The notes under the pieces: model-generated
What the model was told of the DNA's origin: nothing
The model's input: only the letters and a program-made list of their open reading frames with translations
Database searches by the model: none
Assembly: GCA_009692205.1 (NCBI GenBank)
Contig: SHZR01000016.1
Location: forward strand, 1-61,640
DNA length: 61,640 nt
Source of the DNA: Gemmatimonadota bacterium
Lineage (GTDB): Bacteria; Gemmatimonadota; Gemmatimonadetes; Longimicrobiales; Gaopeijiaceae
Direction of reading: 5' to 3'
In this document: piece after piece, positions 33,112-42,708 of the stretch
How positions within the stretch are numbered: the stretch's first letter is position 1
Layout of the letters: the number at the start of each line of letters is the position of its first letter
Position numbers and translations under genes: made by a program

Positions 33112-34278
33112 GTGCTGCTGCCGCTCCTTCTCGCGCTTCCGTGGGTCGGCGTGCTCGTGTTCATCCTCTTCGTGGCGCGTCTGCCGCGTGAGCTTCCGCG
33201 CCCGAGTCGCCCGGGCGCGCCCGAGCCCCTGGTCAGCGTGATCGTTCCCGCCAGGAACGAGGCGGCGAACATCGAGACCTGCGTGCGCTCGCTGACTGCG
33301 TCGAGCTACCCGGCATTCGAGGTGATCGTCGTAGACGACCGCAGCGAGGATGGCACGGCGGAGATCGTGCGGTCGCTCGGCGGGGGGAACGCGCGGCGCC
33401 TCTGCCTCGTCGAGGGCGCCGAGCTCCCTCAGGGGTGGCTCGGGAAGCCGTGGGCGTGCCGACAGGGCGCCGTCGTCGCGGAGGGAGGGCTACTCCTGTT
33501 CACCGACGCGGATACCTGGCACGGACCGGATCTGCTCGCGCGCGCGGTCGCGGGGCTTCGCGAAGAAGAGGCCGACCTGTTGACCCTGGTGGGCAAGCAG
33601 CTCATGGAGTCGTTCTGGAAGCGCCTCGTCCAGCCGCAGATCTTCATGCTCATGCTCTTCCGGTTCCCCCGCTTCGAGCGCACGGCGAAGAGCCGTAGCT
33701 GGCGCGATGGCATCGCGAACGGCCAGTACCTGCTCTTCCAGCGCGTAGCCTACGATGCGATCGGAGGACAAGAGTCCGTGAAGGACGAGGTCGTCGAGGA
33801 CCTCGTCCTTGCGCAGCTGGTGAAGCGCGCCGGGCTCCGGCTGAGGATCCGCGGCGCTCAGGACGACCTGGCCACACGCATGTACCGCTCGCTGGGCCAC
33901 CTCGTGGAGGGCTGGCCGAAGAACATCGTCCTCGGCGGACTTCGGAGCCTTCCTCCGTGGCTGCGCCCGGTGATGCCCCCGGTGTCGCTGGCGGTCGGCG
34001 TAGGACTCTGGCTCGTGCCGCCCCTCACGCTCGTGGCGACGCTCGGCGGTGCCGGCGACGCCTCGCTGCTGCTCTGGTCCGCCGCGGTGAGCGCCCTCAG
34101 CGTCGTCCTGTGGGCCGTGTTTACGCGACAGATGGGCGCGCCCGCGGCGTATGGGCTCCTTTATCCGCTCGGCGCCGCCGTGGGTGCCTTCATCTTCATG
34201 CGCTCGTGGGCGCGCGGACGGCGGGTCGAGTGGAAGGGCCGCCGCTACACGCTGCCGCACGCCTCGGGCCAACGCTGA
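33112..34278 (+). CDS. Membrane glycosyltransferase family 2
   Basis: Membrane-bound GT-A glycosyltransferase of 388 aa. An N-terminal helix (LLPLLLALPWVGVLVFILFVA) is followed by the catalytic domain: VSVIVPARNEAANIETCVRSL, VIVVDDRSEDGTAEIV (nucleotide Asp), LFTDADTWHGPDLL (DxD) and VVEDLVLAQL (catalytic Asp). Three or four C-terminal helices follow. HGPDLLARAV and the overall order recall CrtQ/HpnB-like transferases of carotenoid or hopanoid clusters, but no such genes are here. GTG start. Confidence 0.85.
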   Translation: MLLPLLLALPWVGVLVFILFVARLPRELPRPSRPGAPEPLVSVIVPARNEAANIETCVRSLTASSYPAFEVIVVDDRSEDGTAEIVRSLGGGNARRLCLVEGAELPQGWLGKPWACRQGAVVAEGGLLLFTDADTWHGPDLLARAVAGLREEEADLLTLVGKQLMESFWKRLVQPQIFMLMLFRFPRFERTAKSRSWRDGIANGQYLLFQRVAYDAIGGQESVKDEVVEDLVLAQLVKRAGLRLRIRGAQDDLATRMYRSLGHLVEGWPKNIVLGGLRSLPPWLRPVMPPVSLAVGVGLWLVPPLTLVATLGGAGDASLLLWSAAVSALSVVLWAVFTRQMGAPAAYGLLYPLGAAVGAFIFMRSWARGRRVEWKGRRYTLPHASGQR

Positions 34279-34282
34279 GGTC

Positions 34283-35461
34283 ATGAACGAGACCCGGCGG
34301 GAGCTCGCCGACGCGTTGAAGTGGAGGGCGCGCGAGGAGGGGTTCTCGCTCGTGGGCATCACGCCCGCGGAGCCGAGCGAGCACTCCGGCTTCTACCGCT
34401 CGTGGATCGACGCGGGTCGCCACGGCGAGATGGCATATCTGGCGCGCCCCGACGCCGTGCGACGTCGGGCCGACCTGGCGGAGACCATGGCTGAGGCGCG
34501 CTCCTGCCTCGTCGTCGCCCACGAGTACGCGGTCCCCGATCCACCCGGCGTGCCCAACGACCCTTCGCGTGCGGTCGTAGCACGCTACGCCCGAGGCGAC
34601 GACTACCACGAGGTCGTGCTTCCGAAGCTCGAGCGGCTCCTGGCCTGGCTGGGCGAGCGCGTGGAGGGCGTGCGCGGGCGTGCCTACGTCGACACGGGCC
34701 CGATCCTCGAGCGCGAGCTCGGGCGCAGAGCCGGGCTCGGATGGTTCGGCAAGAACACGATGCTCATCCACCCGGGCAGGGGCTCGTACTTCTTCTTGGG
34801 CGTGTTGTTGCTGGATCTCGATCTGCCCGCCGACGAGCCATTCATGGAAGACCGTTGCGGGTCGTGCCGCGCGTGCCTCGACGCGTGCCCCACCGGTGCG
34901 CTCCTCGGGCGAGATGCCGACGGTGCTCCTGTGATGGACGCCCGGCGCTGCATCTCGTACCTGACCATCGAGATGAGGGGCTCCATTCCGATCGACCTGC
35001 GCCCGGCGATCGGGAACCGCGTGTTCGGGTGTGACATCTGTCAGGAGGTGTGTCCCTGGAACGAGCGGTTCGCGCGTCCGACGGATGAGCCGGGCTATAC
35101 GCCACGCGACGCGCTGCAGGGGCCCTCGCTCGTCGCGCTCGCGGAACGGCTGCTCGCGCTGGACGAGGAGGGCTTTCGGACGCTCTTCCGCGCCTCTCCC
35201 GTTCGCCGGACGAAGCGCGCGGGCCTGCTCCGGAACGTGTGCGTCGCGCTCGGGAACTGGGGCGCGGACGACGCGGTGCCGACTCTCGGCCGGGCTCTCG
35301 CCGACGCGAGCCCGCTCGTGCGCGCCCACGCGGCGTGGGCTCTCGGGCGGGTAGGAAACCACCAGGCGGCCGCGGTCCTCGCCGGGAGGCTGACCCTCGA
35401 GACCGACACCGAGGTGATGGGGGAGGTTCGTGCAGCGCTCACCCAGCCCGGGGTGTCTTGA
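34283..35461 (+). CDS. queG: Epoxyqueuosine reductase
   Basis: Cobalamin-dependent last enzyme of queuosine synthesis, reducing epoxyqueuosine in tRNA; 392 aa. The proton-donor Asp is in RAYVDTGPILER (about 137). Two 4Fe-4S clusters are supplied by C192, C195, C198, C202 (CGSCRACLDACPTGAL) and C223, C250, C253, C257 (CDICQEVCPWNE). HEAT-like repeats with VRAHAAWALGRVGNHQA close the protein. ATG 34283 has 4 nt after the previous stop. A hairpin follows the stop. The need for cobalamin implies B12 supply in this organism. Confidence 0.93.
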   Translation: MNETRRELADALKWRAREEGFSLVGITPAEPSEHSGFYRSWIDAGRHGEMAYLARPDAVRRRADLAETMAEARSCLVVAHEYAVPDPPGVPNDPSRAVVARYARGDDYHEVVLPKLERLLAWLGERVEGVRGRAYVDTGPILERELGRRAGLGWFGKNTMLIHPGRGSYFFLGVLLLDLDLPADEPFMEDRCGSCRACLDACPTGALLGRDADGAPVMDARRCISYLTIEMRGSIPIDLRPAIGNRVFGCDICQEVCPWNERFARPTDEPGYTPRDALQGPSLVALAERLLALDEEGFRTLFRASPVRRTKRAGLLRNVCVALGNWGADDAVPTLGRALADASPLVRAHAAWALGRVGNHQAAAVLAGRLTLETDTEVMGEVRAALTQPGVS

Positions 35462-35501
35462 CAGGTGGAACGGGCGGGGGCTATCACCCCCGCTCCACCT
35501 G
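35462..35501. terminator. Hairpin after queG
   Basis: CAGGTGGA pairs with TCCACCTG, and inside it GCGGGGG pairs with CCCCCGC around a CTATCA loop. It starts one nt after the queG stop. There is no T-run directly after it, so it may slow rather than fully stop transcription. Confidence 0.55.
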
Positions 35502-35535
35502 CCCAGTCAGAATCGGTTTTCAGCCCGGAGTAGCT

Positions 35536-36708
35536 ATGCAACGAACCGCTCGCTTCACGCTCGCCATCGCGACCTTGGTCGCGGTGGCGGCCCCCGCCCT
35601 CCTCCAGGCTCAGGCGCCAGCCGAGCCCTTCAAGGTGGGTACGTTCCAGATCAACAACAGGAAGACCGTCGGTCTCGTCCTCAGGGACCAGTTCATCGTC
35701 GACATCGGAGCGGCCAACGCCGCGATGGCGTCGGGCCGCATCGAGGCCCCGGCCCATATGATCGACCTGATCGAGCGATACGACAGCGGCGTCAGGACGC
35801 GGCTCGTCCAGATCACCAACGACCTCGTCCAGAACAACCGGCTGTCGGGCAGCGCGCGCGCCGCGTACGTGCACGACGTCGAGGACGTCGACATCCTCGC
35901 GCCCATGACGGATCCTTATCCGTCCAAGATCATGAACGCGGCGGTGAACTTCTACAGCCACGCGTGCGAGGGGTGTAACGCTGAGGAGTTGAACCAGAGC
36001 AACCTGGAGCGGCGTGCGACCCGCGGCGTGCCGTACCTGTTCCTCAAGCCGACGCGCGGGGCGATCATCGGTGACGGCGATGAGATCATCATGCCGTACG
36101 GCCGTGACGAGATCGAGTGGGAGGTCGAGCTGGCGATCGTGTTCGGCCGCGAGGGCAAGTACATCTCGGCGCGGCGCGCGTACGACCACGTGTTCGGCTA
36201 CATGGTCGGGATGGACATCTCCGACCGCGGTGGGCGTCCGCCCGGAGGCTTCGAGGGGTTGGACTGGTTCGTCGGCAAGGGCCACGACACGTTCGCGCCG
36301 CAGGGTCCGTGGATCGTACCTAAGGAGTTCTTCGGCGATCCGATGCAGAACTTGCACCAGCAGCTCGTCATCGACGGCGTGACGGTGCAGGAAGCACGGG
36401 CCGGGGACATGATCCACTCGATTCCGGAGTTGATCGAGTACGCGTCGTCGCTGATCACGGTCTACCCCGGTGACGTCATGCAGAGCGGTACGTCGGGCGG
36501 AACGGGCGAGGGACGTGTCCAGCGCGCGACGGGGTCGGGCTTCCTGGTGGACGGGGAGACGCTGACAGCCACGATCACGGGCATCGGCTCGCTCCGCCAC
36601 ACGGTCCGCAGGGAGGCAAACGTACCGAGCGACTTGTCGGGTGCGCAGTTGACTCCGACGGCCCGATACCGGGGCCAGGGTGGTCGCGGCGGCGGGGGCG
36701 GTCAGTAG
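35536..36708 (+). CDS. Exported fumarylacetoacetate hydrolase family protein
   Basis: FAH-fold protein of 390 aa behind a Sec signal (FTLAIATLVAVAAPALLQAQA), so it should act outside the cytoplasm, unlike most FAH enzymes. The metal ligands appear in EIEWEVELAIVFG and GYMVGMDISDRG; KPTRGAIIGDGDEI and GSGFLVDGETL are typical. It ends in a Gly-rich tail (GRGGGGGQ). Relatives open the C-C bond of acylpyruvates or isomerise 2-oxo acids. ATG 35536 is fixed by the signal peptide. Confidence 0.82.
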   Translation: MQRTARFTLAIATLVAVAAPALLQAQAPAEPFKVGTFQINNRKTVGLVLRDQFIVDIGAANAAMASGRIEAPAHMIDLIERYDSGVRTRLVQITNDLVQNNRLSGSARAAYVHDVEDVDILAPMTDPYPSKIMNAAVNFYSHACEGCNAEELNQSNLERRATRGVPYLFLKPTRGAIIGDGDEIIMPYGRDEIEWEVELAIVFGREGKYISARRAYDHVFGYMVGMDISDRGGRPPGGFEGLDWFVGKGHDTFAPQGPWIVPKEFFGDPMQNLHQQLVIDGVTVQEARAGDMIHSIPELIEYASSLITVYPGDVMQSGTSGGTGEGRVQRATGSGFLVDGETLTATITGIGSLRHTVRREANVPSDLSGAQLTPTARYRGQGGRGGGGGQ

Positions 36709-36739
36709 GAGTTGACCGCTCCGCCCAGCGGAGTATTTG

Positions 36740-36776
36740 GCGCCGGCCGGGTCACCCGGCCGGCGCTCTTTTCTTG
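36740..36776 (+). terminator. Rho-independent terminator after the FAH gene
   Basis: GCGCCGGCCGGG and CCCGGCCGGCGC form a perfect 12-bp stem around TCA, followed by TCTTTTCTTG. It is the most convincing terminator in the window and separates the FAH gene from the TolC gene. Confidence 0.85.
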
Positions 36777-36901
36777 TCATCCGGTGAGCCCCGTGGCCTA
36801 ACGATCCACTTCGCTGGATTGTCCATAGGAAGCCCAAAGAATGGGCGCCTCCCAACGCAGGCGCTGGGCGACGATTGCGCATACTCGAGCGAGGAAGTGT
36901 C

Positions 36902-38494
36902 ATGACGAAGCGTGCATATGGGATAGCGGCGTGGGCCGTGCTTGCAATGATGGGATCACACCTGGACCTCGCCGCGCAGGATCGCCCTGCGGAGGCCCCG
37001 GTGGACCGCTACGAAGTGGGGAGGGCGCTGCCTCCGAGCGACCCCGCGCGAGTGATGGTCACCATGACGCTCGACCAGGCCATCGCGCGGGCGCTCGAGA
37101 CGAACCTCGACATCCAGACGGCGCGCTTGAGTCCTCGCATGCAGGCCTTCTCACTCGAGGCCGCGCGCGCCGCGTTCACGCCGACGCTGAACGGCACGTA
37201 CGGCTACAACAACTCGACGAACCAATCGACGAGCCAGCTCGACGGAGGCGCGCGCACCACGACCGAGCGCCACTCGTTCAACACGTCGATCCAGCAGACG
37301 GTGCCGTGGTACGGCGGTCGGATGGGCCTCGGGTTCAACAACAGCCGCACGTCCACCGACAACGCCTTCTCGACGCTCAATCCCAGCTATCGATCGACGC
37401 TCAACCTCGACTACACGCAGCCGCTGCTCGCGGGCCTCAGCACCGACAACCAACGAACGGCGCTCCAGACGCAGGAGATCCAGGGGAGCATCACGGAGAT
37501 CCAGCTCGTCGGCCGGATCGACAACATCACCGAGCAGGTTCGCCAGGCCTACTGGGGTCTGCGCGCCGCGATCGAGCAGATCGAGATCCAGCGTCGGAGT
37601 CTCGCGCAGTCGCAGCAGTTGCTCGCCGACAACCAGGTGCGCGTGCGCCTCGGCACGATGGCACAGATCCAGGTGATCCAGGCGGAGGCTCAGGTCGCCG
37701 GCGCGGAGCAGTCCCTGCTGAACGCCCAGATCCAGTGGCGCAACCAGGAGCTCGCCTTCAAGAGCCTGCTCATCAGTGGGGCCGACGATCCGTTGCTCTA
37801 CCAGACGGTCAATCCGGCGGACGTGCCGACCTTCTTGGACCAGGCCGTCGACATCGAGGCGGCGCTCGAGATCGCATTGCGCGAGCGCACCGACATTCGC
37901 GAAGCACGCCAGGACAGGCAGATCGCAGAGCTCGACCTCGAGGTGACGGAGAACAACCGACTTCCGGAGCTCAACCTCACGGCGTCGTACGCGCTCGCCG
38001 GCGTCGGTGGCACGGAGTACAGCCGAAGCGGCCTCGGCGGGGCGCCCGTGCTGGTGAGCCAGGGCGGCTACGTCGATGGAATCAACCAGATCACCGGGTT
38101 CGACACCCCGACCTGGAACCTGGGCCTGAGCTTCTCCTATCCGATCGGAATGCGGTCGGCGAAGGCGAATCTCCAGCGCGCCAGGCTCCAGATGGAGCAG
38201 CGCGACCTGGCCATCCGGAGCCAGGAACTCGCGATCGTCACCGAGGTCACGAGTGCGGGCCTCTCGGTCACGGACACGCGTCTACAGCTCGCGGCGGCCA
38301 CGCGGAGCCGGGAGCTCTCCGAGCAGAGCGCCGCGGCCGAGGTCACCCGCTTCAACGCGGGAGCGGCGACCAACTTCGAGGTGGTGGCGGCGCAGGACGA
38401 ACTCACGTCCGCGCGCCTCTCGGAGCTGCGCGCCACGATCAACCACATCAACGCGATCGCCGAGTTCGAGCGGGTGCAGCGCGTGGGCCGGTAA
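36902..38494 (+). CDS. TolC family outer membrane efflux protein
   Basis: Outer-membrane channel protein of 530 aa. A signal peptide (GIAAWAVLAMMGSHLDLAAQ) is followed by two OEP repeats rich in coiled coil: MTLDQAIARALETNLDIQTARL with GLRAAIEQIEIQRRSLAQSQQ, and VDIEAALEIALRERTDIREARQ with LSELRATINHINAIAEFERV. Aromatic and Asn/Ser-rich strands between them fit the barrel (LNGTYGYNNSTNQS). It has no inner-membrane pump gene adjacent. ATG 36902 is preceded by GAGGAAG at good spacing. Confidence 0.88.
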   Translation: MTKRAYGIAAWAVLAMMGSHLDLAAQDRPAEAPVDRYEVGRALPPSDPARVMVTMTLDQAIARALETNLDIQTARLSPRMQAFSLEAARAAFTPTLNGTYGYNNSTNQSTSQLDGGARTTTERHSFNTSIQQTVPWYGGRMGLGFNNSRTSTDNAFSTLNPSYRSTLNLDYTQPLLAGLSTDNQRTALQTQEIQGSITEIQLVGRIDNITEQVRQAYWGLRAAIEQIEIQRRSLAQSQQLLADNQVRVRLGTMAQIQVIQAEAQVAGAEQSLLNAQIQWRNQELAFKSLLISGADDPLLYQTVNPADVPTFLDQAVDIEAALEIALRERTDIREARQDRQIAELDLEVTENNRLPELNLTASYALAGVGGTEYSRSGLGGAPVLVSQGGYVDGINQITGFDTPTWNLGLSFSYPIGMRSAKANLQRARLQMEQRDLAIRSQELAIVTEVTSAGLSVTDTRLQLAAATRSRELSEQSAAAEVTRFNAGAATNFEVVAAQDELTSARLSELRATINHINAIAEFERVQRVGR

Positions 38495-38550
38495 CATAGA
38501 TTCGGCGGTCGGTCAGGCTGGATCGAAAACCGTTCGCCAGGAGCCCCAGT

Positions 38551-40851
38551 ATGCGCGTCCACCCTCGCGCCCGCGTCACCCTTGGAGCCATCGCCGCCGC
38601 GGCGCTGGTCTTCGTCGCCTCGGCATGTGAGCCGCCGGAGCCGACCACCTTCGAAGAGCTGGCGCAGGCGCACCTGCCCCAGATCGAGGGCACGATCGAC
38701 GTTCCCGGCCTCCAGGCCGACGTCGAGGTGATCCGCGACCCATGGGGCGTCCCGCACATCTACGCCGACAACATGGACGATGTGTTCTTCGCCCAGGGCT
38801 TCGTGCAGGCGCAGGACCGCCTCTGGCAGATGGACATGTACCGGCGGGCCGCCGAGGGCCGTCTCTCCGAATTCTTCGGGCCGGAGATGCTCGAGAGCGA
38901 TAGGGCGGCGCGGCGATTCAAGTTCCGCGGCCCCTGGACCGACGCGGAGTTCAGCAGCTACCACCCGGAGGGGCGGCGGATCCTCGAGGCGTTCGCCGCG
39001 GGCGTGAACGCCTACATCGCCCACGCGGAGGCGGAGGGCACGCTTCCGGTGGAGTACACGCTCACGGGCTTGAGCCCGGAGCCCTGGGCGCCGGAGTCGT
39101 CGCTGATGAGGACCGAGACCGCGATGCCCCTGGGCGACGTACGCGGTGAACTCTCGCTAGCCCAGCAGGTCGTCGAACTCGGTGCGGCGGAGGCGAATCG
39201 TCGGGCCCGCCCGACTCCGTATCGCGATCTCGTCGTGCCGAGGGGTGTCGACTACTCGATCATCACCGACGCCGTGGTCGACGGCACGAGAGGCTTCCAT
39301 GGCACGAGGGTCGAGCCGCCGCTCGTGGCGCCGTACGACACGTGGGCCGGGGCGACGGCCTCGCTCAACCTCGGGCCGAATGAGACCTCCCCCGGAAGCA
39401 ACAACTGGGTGCTCAGCGGGGCCAAGACCGCCAGCGGGCGGGTGATCGTCGCGAACGACCCGCACCGCAACGTGTCGAATCCGTCGCTTCGCTACATCGT
39501 GCACCTCGACGCACCGGGGTGGACCGTGATCGGCGCGACGGAGCCGGTCCTGCCGGGTGTGTCCATCGGGCACAACGGACGCGTGGGTTGGGGACTCACG
39601 ATCCTCGGGACCGACCAGTCGGACGTCTATGTCGAGACGGTCAACCCCGACAACCCCAACGAAGTCCGCTTCAACGGCGCCTGGGAGCCCCTGCGCATCG
39701 AGTACGACACCATCCAGGTCAAGGGCGCGGCCCCCGAGATACTCGAGCTCAAGTTCTCCCGGCACGGTCCCGTGTTCTACGAGGATGCGGAGCACGACCG
39801 CGCGTATGCCATGCGCTCGACGTTGCACGAGCCCGGCACCACGGGATACCTCGCGGGCCTGCGCCTCGACGGTGTGGACAGCTGCGTCGAGTTCCTCGAG
39901 GAGATCATGTACTGGAAGGCCCCGACCGAGAACATGGTGTGCGGGGATGCCGAGGGTAACATCGCCTGGCACGGCTCCGCGCTCTCGCCGGCGCGTGACG
40001 GTTGGCAGGGACGGCTTCCGGTGCCGGGCACCGGCGAGTACGAGTGGACCGGCTTCCGCCAGGATCTGCCCTTCGTGCTGAACCCCGAGGCCGGGTTCGT
40101 CGCGACCGCCAACAACGACACGCACATCAACGTGCCTGGGTACGATCCGCCGCTCTTCTTCAAGACCGCGGGTACGTTCGACCGGTTCGACCGGCTGAGC
40201 GAGGTGCTCCCGACCATGAGCAACGTGACGGTCGAAGACGTGAAGAATCTCCAGCACGACTCGTTCAATCCGGCGGCACTGCGGGCGATCGAGTACTTCA
40301 AGGGCTGGACGGCCAAGAACCCCGAGGTCGAGACGTACCGCCAAGAGCTCGCGGAGTGGGATGGCATCCAGCGTCGCGAGCAGCGCGCGCCGGCCATCTA
40401 CGGCGCCGTGCGTTCGCTGTTGCCGGGTGGCGGCAGGGGAGCGCCTCCGGCGGGAGCGCCCTTCGATCCCGAGGCCGCGATGGCCACGGCGATCGATCGG
40501 CTCCGCCAGGAGCAGGGGCCGGACCCCGCGCAGTGGCACTGGGGCCGCACGAACCGGAGCGAGTTCCCGCACGGCCTGGTCTCGGCCTATGATCTGCCCG
40601 CGGAAGAGCGCAGGGGTGGGAACGGCACGGTCGCGGCCATCGGTGCGACATACCGCGAGATCATCGACTTCGCGAACATCGACGGGTCGGTCAGCACGAA
40701 CACGCCGGGCCAGTCGGGTCGGCCGGGGAGCCCGTTCTACGGCAACCTGATCGAGAACCACGCGAATGCCGAGTACTTCCCGCTCTCGTTCAGCCGCGGC
40801 GCGGTGGAAATGAACGCCGCGTATCGGCTGGTGCTGAGGGCGGGGGGCTGA
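38551..40851 (+). CDS. Penicillin acylase family N-terminal nucleophile hydrolase (lipoprotein)
   Basis: Ntn-hydrolase of 766 aa, made as a precursor that cuts itself to expose Ser283 in SPGSNNWVLSG. The A-chain has IRDPWGVPHIYADNMDDVFFAQGF and QAQDRLWQMDMYRR; the B-chain has ANDPHRNVSNPSLRY and GVSIGHNGRVGWGLT. The signal FVASAC suggests lipid anchoring. The family hydrolyses amides such as beta-lactams or acyl-homoserine lactones; activity here cannot be predicted. It follows TolC by 56 nt. Confidence 0.9.
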   Translation: MRVHPRARVTLGAIAAAALVFVASACEPPEPTTFEELAQAHLPQIEGTIDVPGLQADVEVIRDPWGVPHIYADNMDDVFFAQGFVQAQDRLWQMDMYRRAAEGRLSEFFGPEMLESDRAARRFKFRGPWTDAEFSSYHPEGRRILEAFAAGVNAYIAHAEAEGTLPVEYTLTGLSPEPWAPESSLMRTETAMPLGDVRGELSLAQQVVELGAAEANRRARPTPYRDLVVPRGVDYSIITDAVVDGTRGFHGTRVEPPLVAPYDTWAGATASLNLGPNETSPGSNNWVLSGAKTASGRVIVANDPHRNVSNPSLRYIVHLDAPGWTVIGATEPVLPGVSIGHNGRVGWGLTILGTDQSDVYVETVNPDNPNEVRFNGAWEPLRIEYDTIQVKGAAPEILELKFSRHGPVFYEDAEHDRAYAMRSTLHEPGTTGYLAGLRLDGVDSCVEFLEEIMYWKAPTENMVCGDAEGNIAWHGSALSPARDGWQGRLPVPGTGEYEWTGFRQDLPFVLNPEAGFVATANNDTHINVPGYDPPLFFKTAGTFDRFDRLSEVLPTMSNVTVEDVKNLQHDSFNPAALRAIEYFKGWTAKNPEVETYRQELAEWDGIQRREQRAPAIYGAVRSLLPGGGRGAPPAGAPFDPEAAMATAIDRLRQEQGPDPAQWHWGRTNRSEFPHGLVSAYDLPAEERRGGNGTVAAIGATYREIIDFANIDGSVSTNTPGQSGRPGSPFYGNLIENHANAEYFPLSFSRGAVEMNAAYRLVLRAGG

Positions 40852-40864
40852 GCGTTTCGCTGAG

Positions 40865-41581
40865 ATGACGAGAGGGCCCGCGACGACCGTCGACCGCCGC
40901 TCGTTCCTCCGCCGGGCCGGGGTCGCCGCTCTGGTGGTGCCGGCGGCTCCGTTGCTCGCGTGTGCCGGCGAGCGACCGGGCGCCGGCGCGGACCCATCGG
41001 GTGACGACCATTCGATGGGGGACATCACGCGGCCGATCCTGCTGCCTTGGTCCGACGACGCCGTGCGCATGGACGCGCCCGCACGGGAGATGCCGGTCGC
41101 GTATGTGTCGATGGGGCGCATGCAGCTGTACGTCGACAGCGCCTTCCGCGATCAGGTCTACTGGGACCTGCGCGCCCACATCTCGGTCAGCACGGGCGTG
41201 TGGAGAATCCCGCTCGTCGGAGACCCCCCGACCGCGGCGGTCATGCCCGGGGACGTGTTACGCGAGTTCGAGGAGTTGTCGGAGCGAGAGTGGGATGCCG
41301 CGGCTGCGCCGACGCTCGGGGACATCCGCATCATGCGTGGCACGGTGGTGTCGAGGCACGTCGACATCGTGTGCGCGCCACTCGCGGGGGGCGGTGCCTG
41401 GTTCCGCGCGGGTCCGTGGGACATCCTCCAGTGCGGGGGTCCGATGGAGGGGCTCTGCCGGGAGGACTTCATGTCCGTCGGCACGGGCATGCGCTACGCC
41501 GATCGGGACTGCTCGAGGCCGCGGGGCGAGGTGGACGTCCTCACCTGGGCGTGTACGCCGCCTATTCCCTCGGTCGGCTGA
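40865..41581 (+). CDS. Tat-exported hypothetical protein
   Basis: Protein of 238 aa with a twin-arginine signal (DRRSFLRRAGVAALVVPAAP) and Cys in LLACAG, so a folded protein is exported and perhaps lipid-anchored. The mature part has MGRMQLYVDSAFRDQVYWDLRAH, DVLREFEELSEREWDAAAAP and several Cys (IVCAPL, ILQCGG, GLCRED, DCSRP). The family is not recognised; Tat export hints at a bound cofactor. It starts 13 nt after the acylase stop. Confidence 0.65.
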   Translation: MTRGPATTVDRRSFLRRAGVAALVVPAAPLLACAGERPGAGADPSGDDHSMGDITRPILLPWSDDAVRMDAPAREMPVAYVSMGRMQLYVDSAFRDQVYWDLRAHISVSTGVWRIPLVGDPPTAAVMPGDVLREFEELSEREWDAAAAPTLGDIRIMRGTVVSRHVDIVCAPLAGGGAWFRAGPWDILQCGGPMEGLCREDFMSVGTGMRYADRDCSRPRGEVDVLTWACTPPIPSVG

Positions 41582-42695
41582 ACGCCGCGCGCACGTCGGC
41601 CCACAGCGCTTCGTTGCCGTAGGCAAGAGGAAACAGCGCGACTCCACCGAGGCCGTTCTCGCGCACGAACTCGTACTTGGCGCGTAGGCTCTCGGCGTCC
41701 TCGAACCACCTCTGGTGCCATCCGGTGGAGTCCTGGAACGTGTAGTACGGAGATCCGCTCGCGGGATCGCGGCGGACCCCGTACCGAGAGGCCTGCTCGA
41801 ACGCACGCGGGAGCTCCGGCACGACGTCGTCAGCCGGCGCCAAGGGAATCTCCACGGCCTCGGCGCGCGTCTCCGCCCCGGGCGCGTCGCTCACGACAGG
41901 CCACTCGTAGCCGTAGAGCGGAACCGCCATCACGATCTTCCGCGCCGGCACCCCGAAGCCGAGGAAGCGGTCGAGCACGCTCTGCCAGTTCAATCGACCC
42001 CACCCGGCGAGCGCGGCCACGGGACCCGCCCGGGGCTCGGCGCGGCTGTGGAAGTCGTAGCCCTGCACGACCAGGAAGTCGGTGATCTCGGCGAGGGCCC
42101 GCTCGTTGTAGACGTCGTCGTCGTCGAACGCGAGCGCGAAGGCCGATAGCGACAGGGAAGGATCCGCCTCGGCCATGCGACGGTCGAGCCTCGCCACGAA
42201 GGCGGTATAGCCGTCCCGCACGTCGAGCGCGACCGGCTCGAAGACCTCGAAGTCGAGGTGGAGTCCGCCGAGGCCGGGCGTCGCGCCCACGAGCACGATC
42301 AACTCTTCGACGAGGCGCGCGACGCGAGAGGGCTGGGCGAACAGCTCGGCGAAGACCGCCGCATCGTGGACCGAGACCGTGGGCACCACTCGGACGCCCT
42401 CGGCCCGGGCTCGCTCGAGGAGCGGGCGCCCGAGCTCAGGCCATCCTCGCATGTCTGCGAGTCCGCCGTCCGCGCCCGCGTCGATCTCGAAGTAGTACAC
42501 CTCGTCGAGCACGTCCCAGGGGGAGGTCCGCCACGAGTCGCCCGTCCAATAGGGGTGGTAGCCCGCGACGAAGAAGCTGTCGCCCGCGACGGGGGTGACC
42601 ACGCCCAGGCGAGCGCCCGAGGCGCAGCCGCTCGACCACGCGGCCGCGAGCGCGAGCGCCGAGAAGCCCGTCAGCCGGAGACGAAGGCGGCTCAT
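41562..42695 (-). CDS. GH18-like (chitinase-fold) lipoprotein
   Basis: Exported TIM-barrel protein of 377 aa, with lipobox SSGC. GYHPYWTGDSWRTSPWDVLDEV and the end GLGGVALFPLAYGNEALWADV are typical of GH18 proteins. The catalytic strand reads GGLHLDFEVFE: the last Asp and the Glu of the DxxDxDxE motif are present but the first two acids are Gly and His, so activity may be weak or altered. VQGYDFHSRAEP carries the conserved Tyr/Asp strand. It overlaps the Tat protein gene tail to tail by 20 nt. Confidence 0.8.
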   Translation of the reverse strand: MSRLRLRLTGFSALALAAAWSSGCASGARLGVVTPVAGDSFFVAGYHPYWTGDSWRTSPWDVLDEVYYFEIDAGADGGLADMRGWPELGRPLLERARAEGVRVVPTVSVHDAAVFAELFAQPSRVARLVEELIVLVGATPGLGGLHLDFEVFEPVALDVRDGYTAFVARLDRRMAEADPSLSLSAFALAFDDDDVYNERALAEITDFLVVQGYDFHSRAEPRAGPVAALAGWGRLNWQSVLDRFLGFGVPARKIVMAVPLYGYEWPVVSDAPGAETRAEAVEIPLAPADDVVPELPRAFEQASRYGVRRDPASGSPYYTFQDSTGWHQRWFEDAESLRAKYEFVRENGLGGVALFPLAYGNEALWADVRAAFSRPRE

Positions 42696-42708
42696 GCCAC
42701 GAGGCCGC

